64,000 nucleotides of DNA from Neptunicoccus sediminis (lineage in GTDB: Bacteria > Pseudomonadota > Alphaproteobacteria > Rhodobacterales > Rhodobacteraceae), in assembly GCF_001719615.1 (NCBI RefSeq), contig NZ_MDVX01000009.1, forward strand, positions 62,001-126,000. The letters run 5' to 3'. Below are positions 41,971-51,321 of this stretch, one piece after another. The translations under genes and the position numbers were made by a program. The notes below the pieces were generated by a model. It was not told where the DNA came from, searched no databases, and saw only the letters and a list, made by a program, of their open reading frames with translations. How positions within the stretch are numbered: position 1 is the first letter of the stretch; each line of letters starts with the position of its first letter.

Positions 41971-43431
41971 ATGTTCAAGAGATACAAAAAGCCGGACGCA
42001 AAACCGGCACCGACAGACGCCGGCGAAGCCCCCGAAATGGTTGCAGCGCCTCAAGCGGCTGCGCCCGAGCCTGCGGTCGTTAAAGCGCCTCCCAAGGCTG
42101 TGCCGGCTGCAAAGGCAAAGCCGGACAATCTCAGCCGTGAGGAACGTCGCGCCCAGAAACTGATGGATGTGCGTCTGGATATGCACACCCGGCTGCTCGA
42201 AAACCTGAACCTCGGCGCCATCGAAAGCGCCTCTGAAGCAGACCTGCGCCGCGAAATCGCGGCAATCTGTTCGGACGGGCTGCAGGAAATGGGGATGGTG
42301 CTGTCAAAGGAAGAACGCACGAACCTCAACAACGAGATGTACGATGAGGTCACGGGGCTCGGCCCGCTGGAACCGTTGCTCAAAGACGACGACATCGCGG
42401 ATATTCTGATCAACGGTCCCAAGCAGATTTTTATCGAGAAAAAAGGGAAACTCTCCCTGTCACGGGTGGTTTTCCGCGACGACAAACATCTGCTGCGGGT
42501 GATCGACAAGATCGTTTCGGCAGTGGGGCGGCGTGTTGATGAATCAAACCCTTATGTGGATGCGCGGCTACAGGACGGCTCTCGCTTTAACGCTATGGTG
42601 CCCCCGATCGCCATCGACGGGGCGCTGGTGTCCATCCGGAAATTCAAAAAAGACAAACTCGGCATCGACGATCTGGTTAAATTCGGGGCTTTCACCGATG
42701 AAATGGCCGCTTATTTGCAGGCAGCCGTGGCCTGCCGCCTGAACATCATTGTGTCGGGCGGTACGGGGTCGGGTAAAACCACCACGCTGAACGCTTTGTC
42801 GAGCTTTATCGCCAATGACGAACGTGTCGCCACGATTGAGGATACGGCGGAACTTCAGCTGCAACAACAACACCTTGCACGGATGGAGACCCGCCCGCCG
42901 AACGTGGAAGGCAAAGGTGAAGTTGACGCCCGCGCCTGTCTGAAAAACGCCCTGCGGATGCGCCCCGACCGGATCATCGTGGGGGAAACCCGCGGCGATG
43001 AGGTGATCGACATGCTTCAGGCGATGAATACCGGCCACGACGGGTCAATGACGACGATCCACGCCAACTCGGCACGGGATGCGGTTGCCCGTCTGGAAAA
43101 CATGATCGCCATGACCGGCGTTGAAATGCCCCTGCGCGCCATGCGCTCGCAGATCGCGTCGGCTGTGAACCTGATTGTTCAGGCCAAACGATTGCAGGAC
43201 GGTTCCCGCCGGATGGTGTCCATCACCGAAGTCGCCGGCATGGAAGGCGATGTGATCTCGTTGCAGGAAATTTTCAGATACGAAATCGAAGGCACCGGAA
43301 AAGACGGCAAGCTGATCGGTGATTTTACCCCGACCGGATTGCGCTCGCTCTATTCGGACCGTTTCAAACAGTGGGGCTACGATCTGCCCTCCAGCATCTA
43401 TTCTCCGCGCCGCCAGACCGCCGCGCAATAA
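41971..43431 (+). CDS. cpaF: Tad pilus assembly ATPase TadA (CpaF)
   Basis: Secretion ATPase of the VirB11/GspE superfamily, 486 aa, powering Flp pilus extension and retraction. After a Pro/Ala-rich N terminus comes the N-terminal domain ([22 protein letters not shown]) and the ATPase core with Walker [16 protein letters not shown], the Asp box IEDTAELQL, Walker [15 protein letters not shown] and the His box [14 protein letters not shown]. 13 nt after tadZ, 12 nt before tadB. Confidence 0.96.
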   Translation: MFKRYKKPDAKPAPTDAGEAPEMVAAPQAAAPEPAVVKAPPKAVPAAKAKPDNLSREERRAQKLMDVRLDMHTRLLENLNLGAIESASEADLRREIAAICSDGLQEMGMVLSKEERTNLNNEMYDEVTGLGPLEPLLKDDDIADILINGPKQIFIEKKGKLSLSRVVFRDDKHLLRVIDKIVSAVGRRVDESNPYVDARLQDGSRFNAMVPPIAIDGALVSIRKFKKDKLGIDDLVKFGAFTDEMAAYLQAAVACRLNIIVSGGTGSGKTTTLNALSSFIANDERVATIEDTAELQLQQQHLARMETRPPNVEGKGEVDARACLKNALRMRPDRIIVGETRGDEVIDMLQAMNTGHDGSMTTIHANSARDAVARLENMIAMTGVEMPLRAMRSQIASAVNLIVQAKRLQDGSRRMVSITEVAGMEGDVISLQEIFRYEIEGTGKDGKLIGDFTPTGLRSLYSDRFKQWGYDLPSSIYSPRRQTAAQ

Positions 43432-43443
43432 GGAACCGTTCCC

Positions 43444-44406
43444 ATGGGTACACAGGCTGTTATCTATCTTCTGATCTTCGTCGGCGTTGTTCTGATCGTC
43501 GAGGGTATCTACCTTGTGACCTTTGGCAAATCCATCAAGCTGAACAGCCGCGTGAACCGTCGTCTGGCGATGATGGAAACCGGCAAGGCGCAGGAAGAAG
43601 TGTTCGAGGCGCTTCGCAAGGAGCGGGATCAGCATCTTTCCGGCCTGAAACTGCCGATTATGTCCATTCTCAGCCATAAGGCGCAGCAGGCCAACATCGC
43701 TTTTTCGCCGTCTGCTTTGATTATGGTGATGGTTTTTGTCGCCGCGCTCAGCTTTGCGGGTCTGACCTATTTCACTGCAACCGGTCTGGTTTTGCGCTGT
43801 ATTCTATCCGTTCTGATCGGTGGTGGCGGGGTATATTTCTGGCTTAGCGGCAAGGCGAAAAAGCGTATGGCCGCCTTTGAAGAGCAGCTTCCAGATGCGG
43901 TTGACCTGATCGTGCGCTCGCTGCGCGTGGGGCACCCTTTTTCCAATGCAATCAATATCGTAGCAAACGAAATGCCCGACCCGATCGGTTCCGAATTTGG
44001 CATGATCGTGGATGAAACCGCTTATGGCGCCGATGTGGCGACCGCGTTGAACAACATGGCAGAGCGTATTGACGTGCCCGACCTGCGCTTTTTGACTGTT
44101 GCCGTGGCAATTCAGGCCAAGGCCGGTGGTAATCTGGCAGAGGTTCTGGATGGGCTGTCCAAGGTGATCCGCTCCCGCTTCAAACTGTTCCGTCGTGTCA
44201 ATGCCATCACCGCCGAGGCAAAATGGTCCGGCATGTTTCTCTCGGGCTTTCCGCTTGCAGCGCTTGGCGGGGTCAATGTGATGAACCCGACCTATTATGA
44301 CGCCGTGAAACCGACCGAATATTACATGCCCGCCGCGATTGCCGTGTTTGTGATGCTTGCCATTAACGTTTTGGTCATGCGTCACATGGTAAATATTAAG
44401 GTATAG
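43444..44406 (+). CDS. tadB: Tad pilus membrane platform protein TadB
   Basis: Inner-membrane platform protein TadB, 320 aa, with a T2SF domain. Hydrophobic segments at the N terminus (VIYLLIFVGVVLIVEGIYLV), in the middle (two between about residues 90 and 135) and at the C terminus (AAIAVFVMLAINVLVM). The conserved F-domain part reads EEQLPDAVDLIVRSLRVGHPFSNAI (in parts) and GGNLAEVLDGLSKVIRSRFKL. It pairs with TadC to form the platform on which TadA acts. Confidence 0.94.
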   Translation: MGTQAVIYLLIFVGVVLIVEGIYLVTFGKSIKLNSRVNRRLAMMETGKAQEEVFEALRKERDQHLSGLKLPIMSILSHKAQQANIAFSPSALIMVMVFVAALSFAGLTYFTATGLVLRCILSVLIGGGGVYFWLSGKAKKRMAAFEEQLPDAVDLIVRSLRVGHPFSNAINIVANEMPDPIGSEFGMIVDETAYGADVATALNNMAERIDVPDLRFLTVAVAIQAKAGGNLAEVLDGLSKVIRSRFKLFRRVNAITAEAKWSGMFLSGFPLAALGGVNVMNPTYYDAVKPTEYYMPAAIAVFVMLAINVLVMRHMVNIKV

Positions 44407-44416
44407 GATTCGTCAG

Positions 44417-45400
44417 ATGCTTGAACAGTTCAACACATACCTTATAGAAATTCTCGGTCCGGCCGGCCCGTTCATCGCGATGGGCGTGCTTGGCATTTTC
44501 TGTATCGTCATGACGCTGCCTTTCCTGCTGACCAAGAAAGAAGACCCGTTCGACCGGCTGGCCGGATCGGCTGTGCGCAATCCCAGTCCGAAACGGGGTG
44601 CAGGCGACCAGCCCAAGCTGGAGCTGCGGGAAAAACAGAAAGGGCCGAATCTCGACAAATTCGCCGCCTATCTGGAACCTCAGGATCAACAGGAATTTTC
44701 CGACCGGCGTCTGAAACTTATCCAGGCCGGTTACAGAACCAAAGGCGCGGTGCGGACCTTTCACTTCCTGCAACTTGTGCTCGGGTTGGCGGGTCTGCTG
44801 CTCGGGACGATCTATACATTCCTGCTCACCGGTGGCACCTCTGATCTGAAATGGCTTGCGATCCAGACGCTCGGTCCCGGCTTTGTGGGATATTACGCCC
44901 CGATCTACTGGGTCGAAAAACGTCGCGCCACCCGTCAGGAGGAAATCCTGAACGGATTTCCCGACTCGCTCGACCTGATGCTGGTCTGTATTGAGGCTGG
45001 CCAATCCCTTGATCAGGCGGTGCAGCGTGTTGCCAAGGAAATCGCGCCTTCGGCCCCTGCCCTCTCGGAAGAGTTTACCATCGTGGCAAACGAAATGCGC
45101 GCCGGTAAGGAACGACCCGTTGTGCTGCGTGACATGGCAGAACGCTGTGACTGTCAGGACATTTCAGCCTTTGTGACCGTTATGATCCAGTCGGCCACCT
45201 TCGGGACCTCTCTTGGCGAAGCTTTACGGGTCTATGCCTCTGAAATGCGGGACAAACGTGTGACCCGCGCGGAAGAAAAGGCAAACAAGCTGCCCACGAA
45301 AATGACGCTCTGCACCATGATGTTCACGGTGCCCCCTCTTCTCGTAATTATGGTGGGACCTTCGGTCTTTGATATTTATGTTCACATGGTTCAAAAATAA
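44417..45400 (+). CDS. tadC: Tad pilus membrane platform protein TadC
   Basis: Second platform protein, 327 aa, T2SF domain. N-terminal membrane segment GPFIAMGVLGIFCIVMTLPFLL, two central helices (near residues 112-160), a cytoplasmic domain with LDLMLVCIEAGQSLDQAVQRVAKE and FGTSLGEALRVYASEMRDKR, and a final helix CTMMFTVPPLLVIMVGPSVF. It begins 10 nt after tadB and overlaps the following TPR gene by 23 nt. Confidence 0.94.
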   Translation: MLEQFNTYLIEILGPAGPFIAMGVLGIFCIVMTLPFLLTKKEDPFDRLAGSAVRNPSPKRGAGDQPKLELREKQKGPNLDKFAAYLEPQDQQEFSDRRLKLIQAGYRTKGAVRTFHFLQLVLGLAGLLLGTIYTFLLTGGTSDLKWLAIQTLGPGFVGYYAPIYWVEKRRATRQEEILNGFPDSLDLMLVCIEAGQSLDQAVQRVAKEIAPSAPALSEEFTIVANEMRAGKERPVVLRDMAERCDCQDISAFVTVMIQSATFGTSLGEALRVYASEMRDKRVTRAEEKANKLPTKMTLCTMMFTVPPLLVIMVGPSVFDIYVHMVQK

Positions 45401-45989
45401 TTCGGCCGCGCTGGCTGCAATCTTTGGCACAGCCACTCTTGGTGCCTGTTCCAGCGTGGGAACCGTAGATTCCCGCTCGCTGGCGGTGATCCACGAAGGG
45501 TTGAAGGCCCCGGCTGGTACAGAGAAGATTACCGAGGCTGTGGACGGGCTGACCGTCGGCCACCGATTGATGGCCTCAAAAGAGTACGAACTTGCGCTAA
45601 AAGCCTATACCCGTGCGGCCTCGGAAAAAGGGCTTAACGCCGATGTCCTTAGCGCCCTTGGCTCTGCCAATATGCATCTGGGCCGGTTGCACCACGCGAA
45701 TGAGCTTTTGCAACTCGCCGTTAAAAAAGACCCCGATTTTGTTCCGGCCTGGAATAATCTTGGCGTGGTTTTGATGTCCCAAGGCGAATATGCCGAAGCA
45801 AAGCGTGTCTTTCAGCTCGCATATGGGCTTGATAACGGCAGTTCCGAAGAAATTCGCAAGAATTTAACCAAAGTTATCGCAATTATGGATAACACGGAGT
45901 ATTCTTCTCCTAATACTAATAACGACTTCGAGTTGGTGAGGCGGGGTAACGGCAAATACCTGCTGCTTTCCACATCAAACTCGGGCTAA
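45378..45989 (+). CDS. tadD: TPR lipoprotein TadD
   Basis: Predicted lipoprotein, 203 aa, with tetratricopeptide repeats; equivalent of TadD, thought to act as a pilotin-like factor for Tad secretin assembly. The start at 45378 gives a signal ending in LGAC and overlaps tadC by 23 nt, suggesting coupling. TPR motifs cover about residues 55-165 (YELALKAYTRAASEKGLN, AWNNLGVVLMSQGEYAEAKRVF). A TTG three codons earlier is possible but gives no better signal. Confidence 0.88.
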   Translation: MFTWFKNNSAALAAIFGTATLGACSSVGTVDSRSLAVIHEGLKAPAGTEKITEAVDGLTVGHRLMASKEYELALKAYTRAASEKGLNADVLSALGSANMHLGRLHHANELLQLAVKKDPDFVPAWNNLGVVLMSQGEYAEAKRVFQLAYGLDNGSSEEIRKNLTKVIAIMDNTEYSSPNTNNDFELVRRGNGKYLLLSTSNSG

Positions 45990-46013
45990 AACGAGCAGTA
46001 CAGGAACAGACCC

Positions 46014-46871
46014 ATGGGCAATCCACTAATGGGCACACTCGCAATCGCCGGCTTGCTGGCTCTTGGGGCATGTGCAGACAATGGCGACGCATCAAAAGCT
46101 GCGGATCTTGATCCTACGAGCGTTGTAGATGCAACCGATCTTAACGACATTATGCTGACGGTCGCTGATCCGAACGAAGCCGTTGAATATTTCCGCAGTT
46201 CCCTGACCAAAGATCCTGACCGGACCGAGTTCCGCCGCGGCCTCGCCCAGTCCCTGATCCGCGCCAAACGCGCGGCAGAGGCCGTTCCCGTGTTTGAAAA
46301 ACTTGTGGAGTCCAAGGAAGGCACCGATCAGGACCGGATCGATTTTGCAGACGCCCTGATCCGCACCAATGACTGGAAAGGCGCCGAGGCCCAGTTAAAT
46401 CAGGTTCCCCCTACCGTTGAAACATACAAACGCTATCGTCTGGAAGCAATGATTGCGGACAGCCAGAAGAAATGGAAAAAAGCCGACAGTTTTTACGAAA
46501 TCGCAAGCGGACTGACCACGAAACCGTCCAATGTGATGAACAACTGGGGCTATTCCAAAATGGCCCGCGGCGATTACAAAGGCGCGGAAAAGCTGTTTGT
46601 TCAGGCGATTACCTATGATCGCAAACTGTTCACGGCGAAAAACAACCTGATGCTCGCCCGGGCTGCGCAGAAAAACTACAGCCTGCCCGTCGTCCCGATG
46701 AGCGAAACTGAAAAAGCCCAGATGCTCTACACCGCCGGCCTGTCCGCGGTAAAACAGGGCGATACCGACATCGGGCGCGGTCTTCTCGAAGACGCAATCG
46801 ACACCCATCCACGCCACTTTGAAGAGGCCGTCCGCAGTCTGGAAGCCCTGACGCGCACAATCAAAAGCTGA
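46014..46871 (+). CDS. Second TPR lipoprotein of the Tad locus
   Basis: Lipoprotein of 285 aa with lipobox LLALGAC near residues 14-20 and several TPR units (EAVEYFRSSLTKDPDRTEF, FRRGLAQSLIRAKRAAEAV, NNWGYSKMARGDYKGAEKLF). It is a second TadD-like protein, common in Rhodobacteraceae Tad loci as far as I recall. The stop overlaps the prepilin peptidase start by 1 nt (TGATG), so the two are coupled. Precise role not established. Confidence 0.87.
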   Translation: MGNPLMGTLAIAGLLALGACADNGDASKAADLDPTSVVDATDLNDIMLTVADPNEAVEYFRSSLTKDPDRTEFRRGLAQSLIRAKRAAEAVPVFEKLVESKEGTDQDRIDFADALIRTNDWKGAEAQLNQVPPTVETYKRYRLEAMIADSQKKWKKADSFYEIASGLTTKPSNVMNNWGYSKMARGDYKGAEKLFVQAITYDRKLFTAKNNLMLARAAQKNYSLPVVPMSETEKAQMLYTAGLSAVKQGDTDIGRGLLEDAIDTHPRHFEEAVRSLEALTRTIKS

Positions 46872-47368
46872 TGGAAAACCTGTTGGACCCGACTGTGGTT
46901 CTTCTGCTGATCGCCCTGCCCTTTTGCATCTGGGCCGCGATCAGCGATTTGCGTCACATGAAGATCTACAACAAGACCACGCTGGGCCTGTTTCTGGCTT
47001 TCGCAGTGGTCGGCCTGTTGCTGTTTCCACTTGATCTTTATGCGCTGCGCATCGCCCAGGCGGCGTTAATGCTGGCTGTCGGCTTTTTGTTAACGGCTTT
47101 TGGGTACATGGGGGGTGGTGACAGTAAATTCATCGCCGCAATGGCCCCTTTCATCGCGCTTGGGGATGCGCCCATGTTTCTGATGCTGCTGGCCGCTTTG
47201 TCGCTGTTGACCGTTGCGCTGCATCGCGGGATTGGCGCGATCGGGGCGTTCAAACCCTATCTTGCCGGATGGAAATCCTGGCAGGTTGGCGGCAAATTCC
47301 CTTATGGCGTCACGCTTAGCGCGTCTTTGGCCTGTTATCTGCTACTGCAGGCTGGCAACGCCTCCTGA
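46871..47368 (+). CDS. cpaA: Flp prepilin peptidase TadV (CpaA)
   Basis: Aspartic prepilin peptidase, 165 aa, with about five to six membrane helices and no N-methylation domain, as usual for CpaA/TadV. The two catalytic aspartates lie in AAISDLRHMKIYN (near residue 22) and in the GxGD-type motif YMGGGDSKFIAA (near residue 82). It should remove the leader of the Flp pilin encoded 10 kb upstream. Its 3' end overlaps the convergent GT-C-like gene by 27 nt. Confidence 0.93.
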   Translation: MENLLDPTVVLLLIALPFCIWAAISDLRHMKIYNKTTLGLFLAFAVVGLLLFPLDLYALRIAQAALMLAVGFLLTAFGYMGGGDSKFIAAMAPFIALGDAPMFLMLLAALSLLTVALHRGIGAIGAFKPYLAGWKSWQVGGKFPYGVTLSASLACYLLLQAGNAS

Positions 47369-49006
47369 CGGGGCGGTTTTTTCCAACAGAATGAACAAAT
47401 CGTCCCGCGCCACTTCGCGGAACGACAGGGCCGGATCCTGCTCTATCGAATTCACGATCATCCGGCGCACCCCCTGCCCCATCGGGCAAAGCGGCACCAC
47501 GAGGAAATCCGCCGCCGCAAACCCCGCCGTACCGCCGTAATACCACGGCGCGCCGCCGTGCAGCGGCACTGTTTTGGAAAACAGCCACAACCCGTTGACC
47601 CAATCCGCATAAAGCACCTGCGCCCCGCTGGTCTGCGCAAACCCATCCAGCCGCTTTCCGGTCTCGATCAGATCATTCAACAACCCGTTGATTTTTTGGC
47701 ATGCGGGCAAAGTCTCTCCATTCAGGATTGTTGCGACGGTTTTATCCTTAAACGCACTGTTCAGGGGCCGCTCCACCCGCACATCCTTGCCGACGAGACT
47801 GCGGAACCGCAAATCCTGCAACCCTGCCCCATCCAGTGCCGCAGCAAACTGCTTCGGCTTCAAACTGTTATGGATCAACAACGACTGAATCTGCGTTATC
47901 AGCAGGGGCGTGCCCAGCGCAAACAACAGGACTGCAACGCTTTGCAATGCCCGCTGCAACGGCCAGCCGAAACGATTATATAGCGTCACATCGCGGGCCA
48001 ATATCATCACAAGCAACCCCGCCGGCACCAGCCAGTGCGGATCGTTCTGCCAGTTCTGATGGGTGATCAACATCCATCCAGCGGCCAGCACCAGCAGAAC
48101 CAGAGCCTCTGATGATTTGCGCGCCTGACGCAGGAACAGGATTGCCACCAGAACAGCCAGATTACCCACGACCTGCGAAGGGGCGAGCAGCATGAGTGGC
48201 AAGGATGCACCGGGTTGGCTCCGCGTGCCGGACTGCGCAACATAGAGCAAATCCGCCACATATCCCTGCCAATAGGTCACAGCGCCATAGGGCAGCGTCA
48301 CCGCCGCCAGCACCAGCAGCGCCCAAATCACCCCAAACCCGAGCACCCGCATCTGCCTGCGCAGGATCAGGGCGATGATCAACGCTGGCAGGATAAACAC
48401 GGCAAAGGGCACCTTGGTCAGCGTCAGGAACGCCACCCCAACCCCGAGGATCAGCGACTCCGCCCAAACCGTTTTCAGACCCGTCGTGCGGGAGGGCAGA
48501 ACCGCCATGACCACCAGCAAAGCGGCCACAGCCCAGCACCAGTTGTTGTAATACATGGAGGCCGTGACCGTAGGTTCTACCCCGCCATGCACCATCGCCA
48601 GAAGCTGCACCAGAAACACGCCGCCAAAAGCAAGCGCACCGGCCGGTGAGAACCGTGTTATTCCGACAAAATAGAGCGCGGGAAGGCTAACCAATCCGAT
48701 AAACACAGGCGCATAGGCAAACGCCGCGCCCAGACCGAAGCCTGCGTCCATCAACCAGACAATTGGCAAAAACGCGAAGAGTCCAAGCGGTGTCAGAAAG
48801 TCCCGATGGGGCAGATCGCCGGCCTGCAACCGCAGCACAATCTGTGCCATATGGATCGCATCCCCGTCAAAACTGAGGATCAGAACCGCACCGTCGTTCA
48901 CCCGCATCAAGGCAAGGCCGGCAAGCAACCCGATCAGGAACAGGGCATACCAAGCCCAGAATAAATTTCGCACCTTTGCCCCCGGGCTGTTGCCTGTTTC
49001 AGACAA
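47342..49006 (-). CDS. Polytopic membrane protein, GT-C glycosyltransferase-like
   Basis: Large membrane protein, 554 aa, about ten to eleven hydrophobic helices in residues 1-400 and a soluble C-terminal domain. After the first helix an acidic loop reads SFDGDAIHMAQIVLRLQAGDLPHRDF, reminiscent of the first periplasmic loop of GT-C enzymes that use polyprenyl-phosphate sugars (GT39/GT83/arabinosyltransferases), where an Asp or Glu is catalytic. I do not recognise a specific family. Its location in the Tad locus, 11 kb from a set of genes predicted to make polyprenyl-P-arabinofuranose, makes a sugar-transfer role possible. Convergent with cpaA, divergent from the AAA ATPase. Confidence 0.6.
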   Translation of the reverse strand: MSETGNSPGAKVRNLFWAWYALFLIGLLAGLALMRVNDGAVLILSFDGDAIHMAQIVLRLQAGDLPHRDFLTPLGLFAFLPIVWLMDAGFGLGAAFAYAPVFIGLVSLPALYFVGITRFSPAGALAFGGVFLVQLLAMVHGGVEPTVTASMYYNNWCWAVAALLVVMAVLPSRTTGLKTVWAESLILGVGVAFLTLTKVPFAVFILPALIIALILRRQMRVLGFGVIWALLVLAAVTLPYGAVTYWQGYVADLLYVAQSGTRSQPGASLPLMLLAPSQVVGNLAVLVAILFLRQARKSSEALVLLVLAAGWMLITHQNWQNDPHWLVPAGLLVMILARDVTLYNRFGWPLQRALQSVAVLLFALGTPLLITQIQSLLIHNSLKPKQFAAALDGAGLQDLRFRSLVGKDVRVERPLNSAFKDKTVATILNGETLPACQKINGLLNDLIETGKRLDGFAQTSGAQVLYADWVNGLWLFSKTVPLHGGAPWYYGGTAGFAAADFLVVPLCPMGQGVRRMIVNSIEQDPALSFREVARDDLFILLEKTAPSGGVASLQ

Positions 49007-49113
49007 GTTAGATCAAACCGTACCGATCCGCAAAATCAAATACAGTTTTTGTTTACCCGTTCCTGCTAGGCAGGGTAGGCTTTCGCCATAAAGACAAAAG
49101 CAGTGGTATTGAT

Positions 49114-50412
49114 ATGAACATGCAGGCGCGTACTTTGCATCCGCCCAAGATACCGATGTCCGTCGCGGCAACGGGTCTCAATCCCGTATTTGCACGGGAT
49201 ATTCTGATCAAGACGATGTTCCGCAAGAATGTCTCAACTCCGGGTGAGGTGGAAAAAACGCTGTGTTGCTCCACACCTGTTGCCCTTGAACTGATCGAAA
49301 TGGCCCGCAGTCAGAACCTGCTTGAGGTGACGGGCAAATCCGGCACGGAACTGCGCTATCAGATGTCCGAAAGTGGCAAATCCCGCGCGCTCGACGCGCT
49401 GGCACAATCGGAATACTTTGGCGCCCTGCCAATCCCCCTTGATGATTACCGTGAACAGGTGAAACTGCAATCGGTGGCGGATGTCGGGATCACACAGGAC
49501 GCGCTGGAAAATGCGATGGGGCACCTGATCATACCGGACGGTCTGCTCACCCAGCTTGGCCCTGCGGTGAACTCTGGCAAATCCATCCTGATGTATGGTC
49601 CGCCTGGCAATGGTAAATCGTCTATTTCCAACGGGATACGGGATGCGCTCGGGGATCGGATTTTTGTGCCCAAGGTGCTGGAATATTCCGGTCAGGTGAT
49701 CTCTGTCTACGATCCGATCGTGCATGGTCAGGCACAAGAAAGCGCGGCGGACCCGAACGCGCTGCGGCGCACGGGGATGCAATTCGACAACCGCTATGTG
49801 CTGTGCAACCGGCCCTCTGTGATCACCGGCGGTGAGCTGACCCTCAGCATGTTGGAACTGAACTACAACGCCAATTCCAAAACCTATCAGGCGCCCCTGC
49901 AGCTCAAGGCTACGGGCGGTGTTTTCATCGTGGATGACCTTGGCCGTCAGGCGGAGCCGCCACAAGCGCTGATCAACCGCTGGATTGTCCCGATGGAAGG
50001 CGGAGAGGATATTCTGTCCCTGCAATCGGGCGAAAAATTCCTTGTGCCCTTTGACACGCTGGTCATTTTCTCAACCAACTTCCACCCTGCCGAGATTTTC
50101 GACGGAGCCGCACTGCGCCGCATCTACTACAAGGTGCTGGTGGACCGTCCGACTCGCGACCAGATGATCCAGATCTACGCACTGGTGTCCAAGGCGATGA
50201 AGATGCCGCTGGACGAACAAGTGCTGATCCATCTGTTTTCCAAACTCTACCCGCAGGTTGATAATACCTATGCGGCCTATCATGCGCCTTTCCTGATCAC
50301 CCAGATGAAATCCATCTGCGATTACGAAGGCCGCCCCTATCAAATGGCCGTCGATCTGGTGGAACGGGCTTGGGCGAACCTTTTTGTGGCGGAATCTGTT
50401 GTCGAACACTGA
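49114..50412 (+). CDS. MoxR-type AAA ATPase with N-terminal winged-helix-like domain
   Basis: Protein of 432 aa. The first 120 residues look like a winged helix (VSTPGEVEKTLCCSTPVALELIEMARS, LLEVTGKSGTELRYQMSESGK), followed by an AAA+ module with Walker A GPPGNGKSSISNGI and Walker B GVFIVDDLGRQ, a sensor-1-like IFSTNFHP, and the lid. It resembles MoxR-like chaperone ATPases, and homologues occur near Tad genes in roseobacters to my recollection, but no role is proven. It starts 107 nt from the divergent GT-C-like gene and overlaps or abuts the following dehydrogenase. Confidence 0.75.
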   Translation: MNMQARTLHPPKIPMSVAATGLNPVFARDILIKTMFRKNVSTPGEVEKTLCCSTPVALELIEMARSQNLLEVTGKSGTELRYQMSESGKSRALDALAQSEYFGALPIPLDDYREQVKLQSVADVGITQDALENAMGHLIIPDGLLTQLGPAVNSGKSILMYGPPGNGKSSISNGIRDALGDRIFVPKVLEYSGQVISVYDPIVHGQAQESAADPNALRRTGMQFDNRYVLCNRPSVITGGELTLSMLELNYNANSKTYQAPLQLKATGGVFIVDDLGRQAEPPQALINRWIVPMEGGEDILSLQSGEKFLVPFDTLVIFSTNFHPAEIFDGAALRRIYYKVLVDRPTRDQMIQIYALVSKAMKMPLDEQVLIHLFSKLYPQVDNTYAAYHAPFLITQMKSICDYEGRPYQMAVDLVERAWANLFVAESVVEH

Positions 50413-50428
50413 TCCCGTCACCGCCGGC

Positions 50429-51232
50429 GTGAAAACTGTCGTAGCGGGCTGCGGCCGAATGGGAGAGCCTATGCTGGCCGCTCTCTGCGCTGCGGGTATT
50501 GATGCGACGGGTTTTGACATCCGCGATCCGTCGCACTACGGCGAAAACGGCAACCGAATTACCCGCGATGTGGCTGCCCTGCCTGCCGACACCAAGGTGC
50601 TCATCACCGTAGTGCGCGATATAGCGCAAACCGAAGCTCTGCTTTTTGACGAACAGGCCCTGCTCGGGCACCTGCCCGCACTGACCCATCTGGTGGTCTC
50701 CTCCACGCTCTCCCCCCGCTATGTCACCGCGCTACAGGACCGTATCCCCTGCCCCCTGATCGACGCACCCATGTCCGGCGCTGCCATCGCCGCACAGGAA
50801 GCCCGCCTTTCTTTCATGCTCGGCGGCAGCGATCAGGACATTCGATACCTCATGCCGTTGTTCCGTGCTATGGGGGCCCATTTCCACCACATGGGCGACA
50901 CCGGCGCCGGAATGGCTGCGAAAGTGTTGAACAACCTGCTGGCGGCCACCAATACGGCCACAACGCGGCTGGTGCTGGATTGGGCCGATGCGGCCGGAAT
51001 AGACGAGCACAAACTCCTCAACCTCATCCACACCTCTTCGGGGCAGAACTGGCTCGCCTCCGGCTTTGACACCATCGAATTTGCCCGCGACGGTTTTGCC
51101 AATGACAACACCATCGGCATTTTGAAAAAAGACGTCGAAAGCGCATTGGACGCCGCGCCCGATCACGCTGACACCAGCCTGCCGGAAACCGTGATCCGCC
51201 ATATTCGCGCATTAAAACCACGGGGCAGCTGA
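50429..51232 (+). CDS. 3-hydroxyisobutyrate dehydrogenase-like NAD(P)-dependent oxidoreductase
   Basis: Beta-hydroxyacid dehydrogenase family member, about 267 aa. The Rossmann motif GCGRMGEP starts at residue 7 if the GTG at 50429 is used, normal for the family; TTG codons at 50384 and 50399 inside the preceding gene are alternatives. The substrate-binding signature DAPMSGAAIAAQEARLSFMLGG and the catalytic-lysine region GAGMAAKVLNNLLAATNT follow. Substrate unknown: 3-hydroxyisobutyrate, tartronate semialdehyde or another beta-hydroxy acid. Coupled to the AAA gene only by position. Confidence 0.85.
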   Translation: MKTVVAGCGRMGEPMLAALCAAGIDATGFDIRDPSHYGENGNRITRDVAALPADTKVLITVVRDIAQTEALLFDEQALLGHLPALTHLVVSSTLSPRYVTALQDRIPCPLIDAPMSGAAIAAQEARLSFMLGGSDQDIRYLMPLFRAMGAHFHHMGDTGAGMAAKVLNNLLAATNTATTRLVLDWADAAGIDEHKLLNLIHTSSGQNWLASGFDTIEFARDGFANDNTIGILKKDVESALDAAPDHADTSLPETVIRHIRALKPRGS

Positions 51233-51247
51233 CAGCGCTTCTTCTGG

Positions 51248-51290
51248 CGGGAAATATCCGCGGGGGTCAGGGGGCAGCCAGCCCCCTTTG
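51248..51290 (+). repeat. AAATATCC box plus GC hairpin 3' of dehydrogenase gene
   Basis: GCGGGAAATATCCGCGGGGG begins about 13 nt after the stop at 51232 and is followed by AGGGGGC-AGCCA-GCCCCCT (51269-51287) and TT. The core AAATATCC matches the boxes at 7689, 17888 and 24747, but flanking bases differ, so it may be a second subtype. The hairpin is a probable weak terminator. Confidence 0.45.
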
Positions 51291-51321
51291 CAACCCCGCA
51301 TCGGCGCACTACTTTCAGGGT

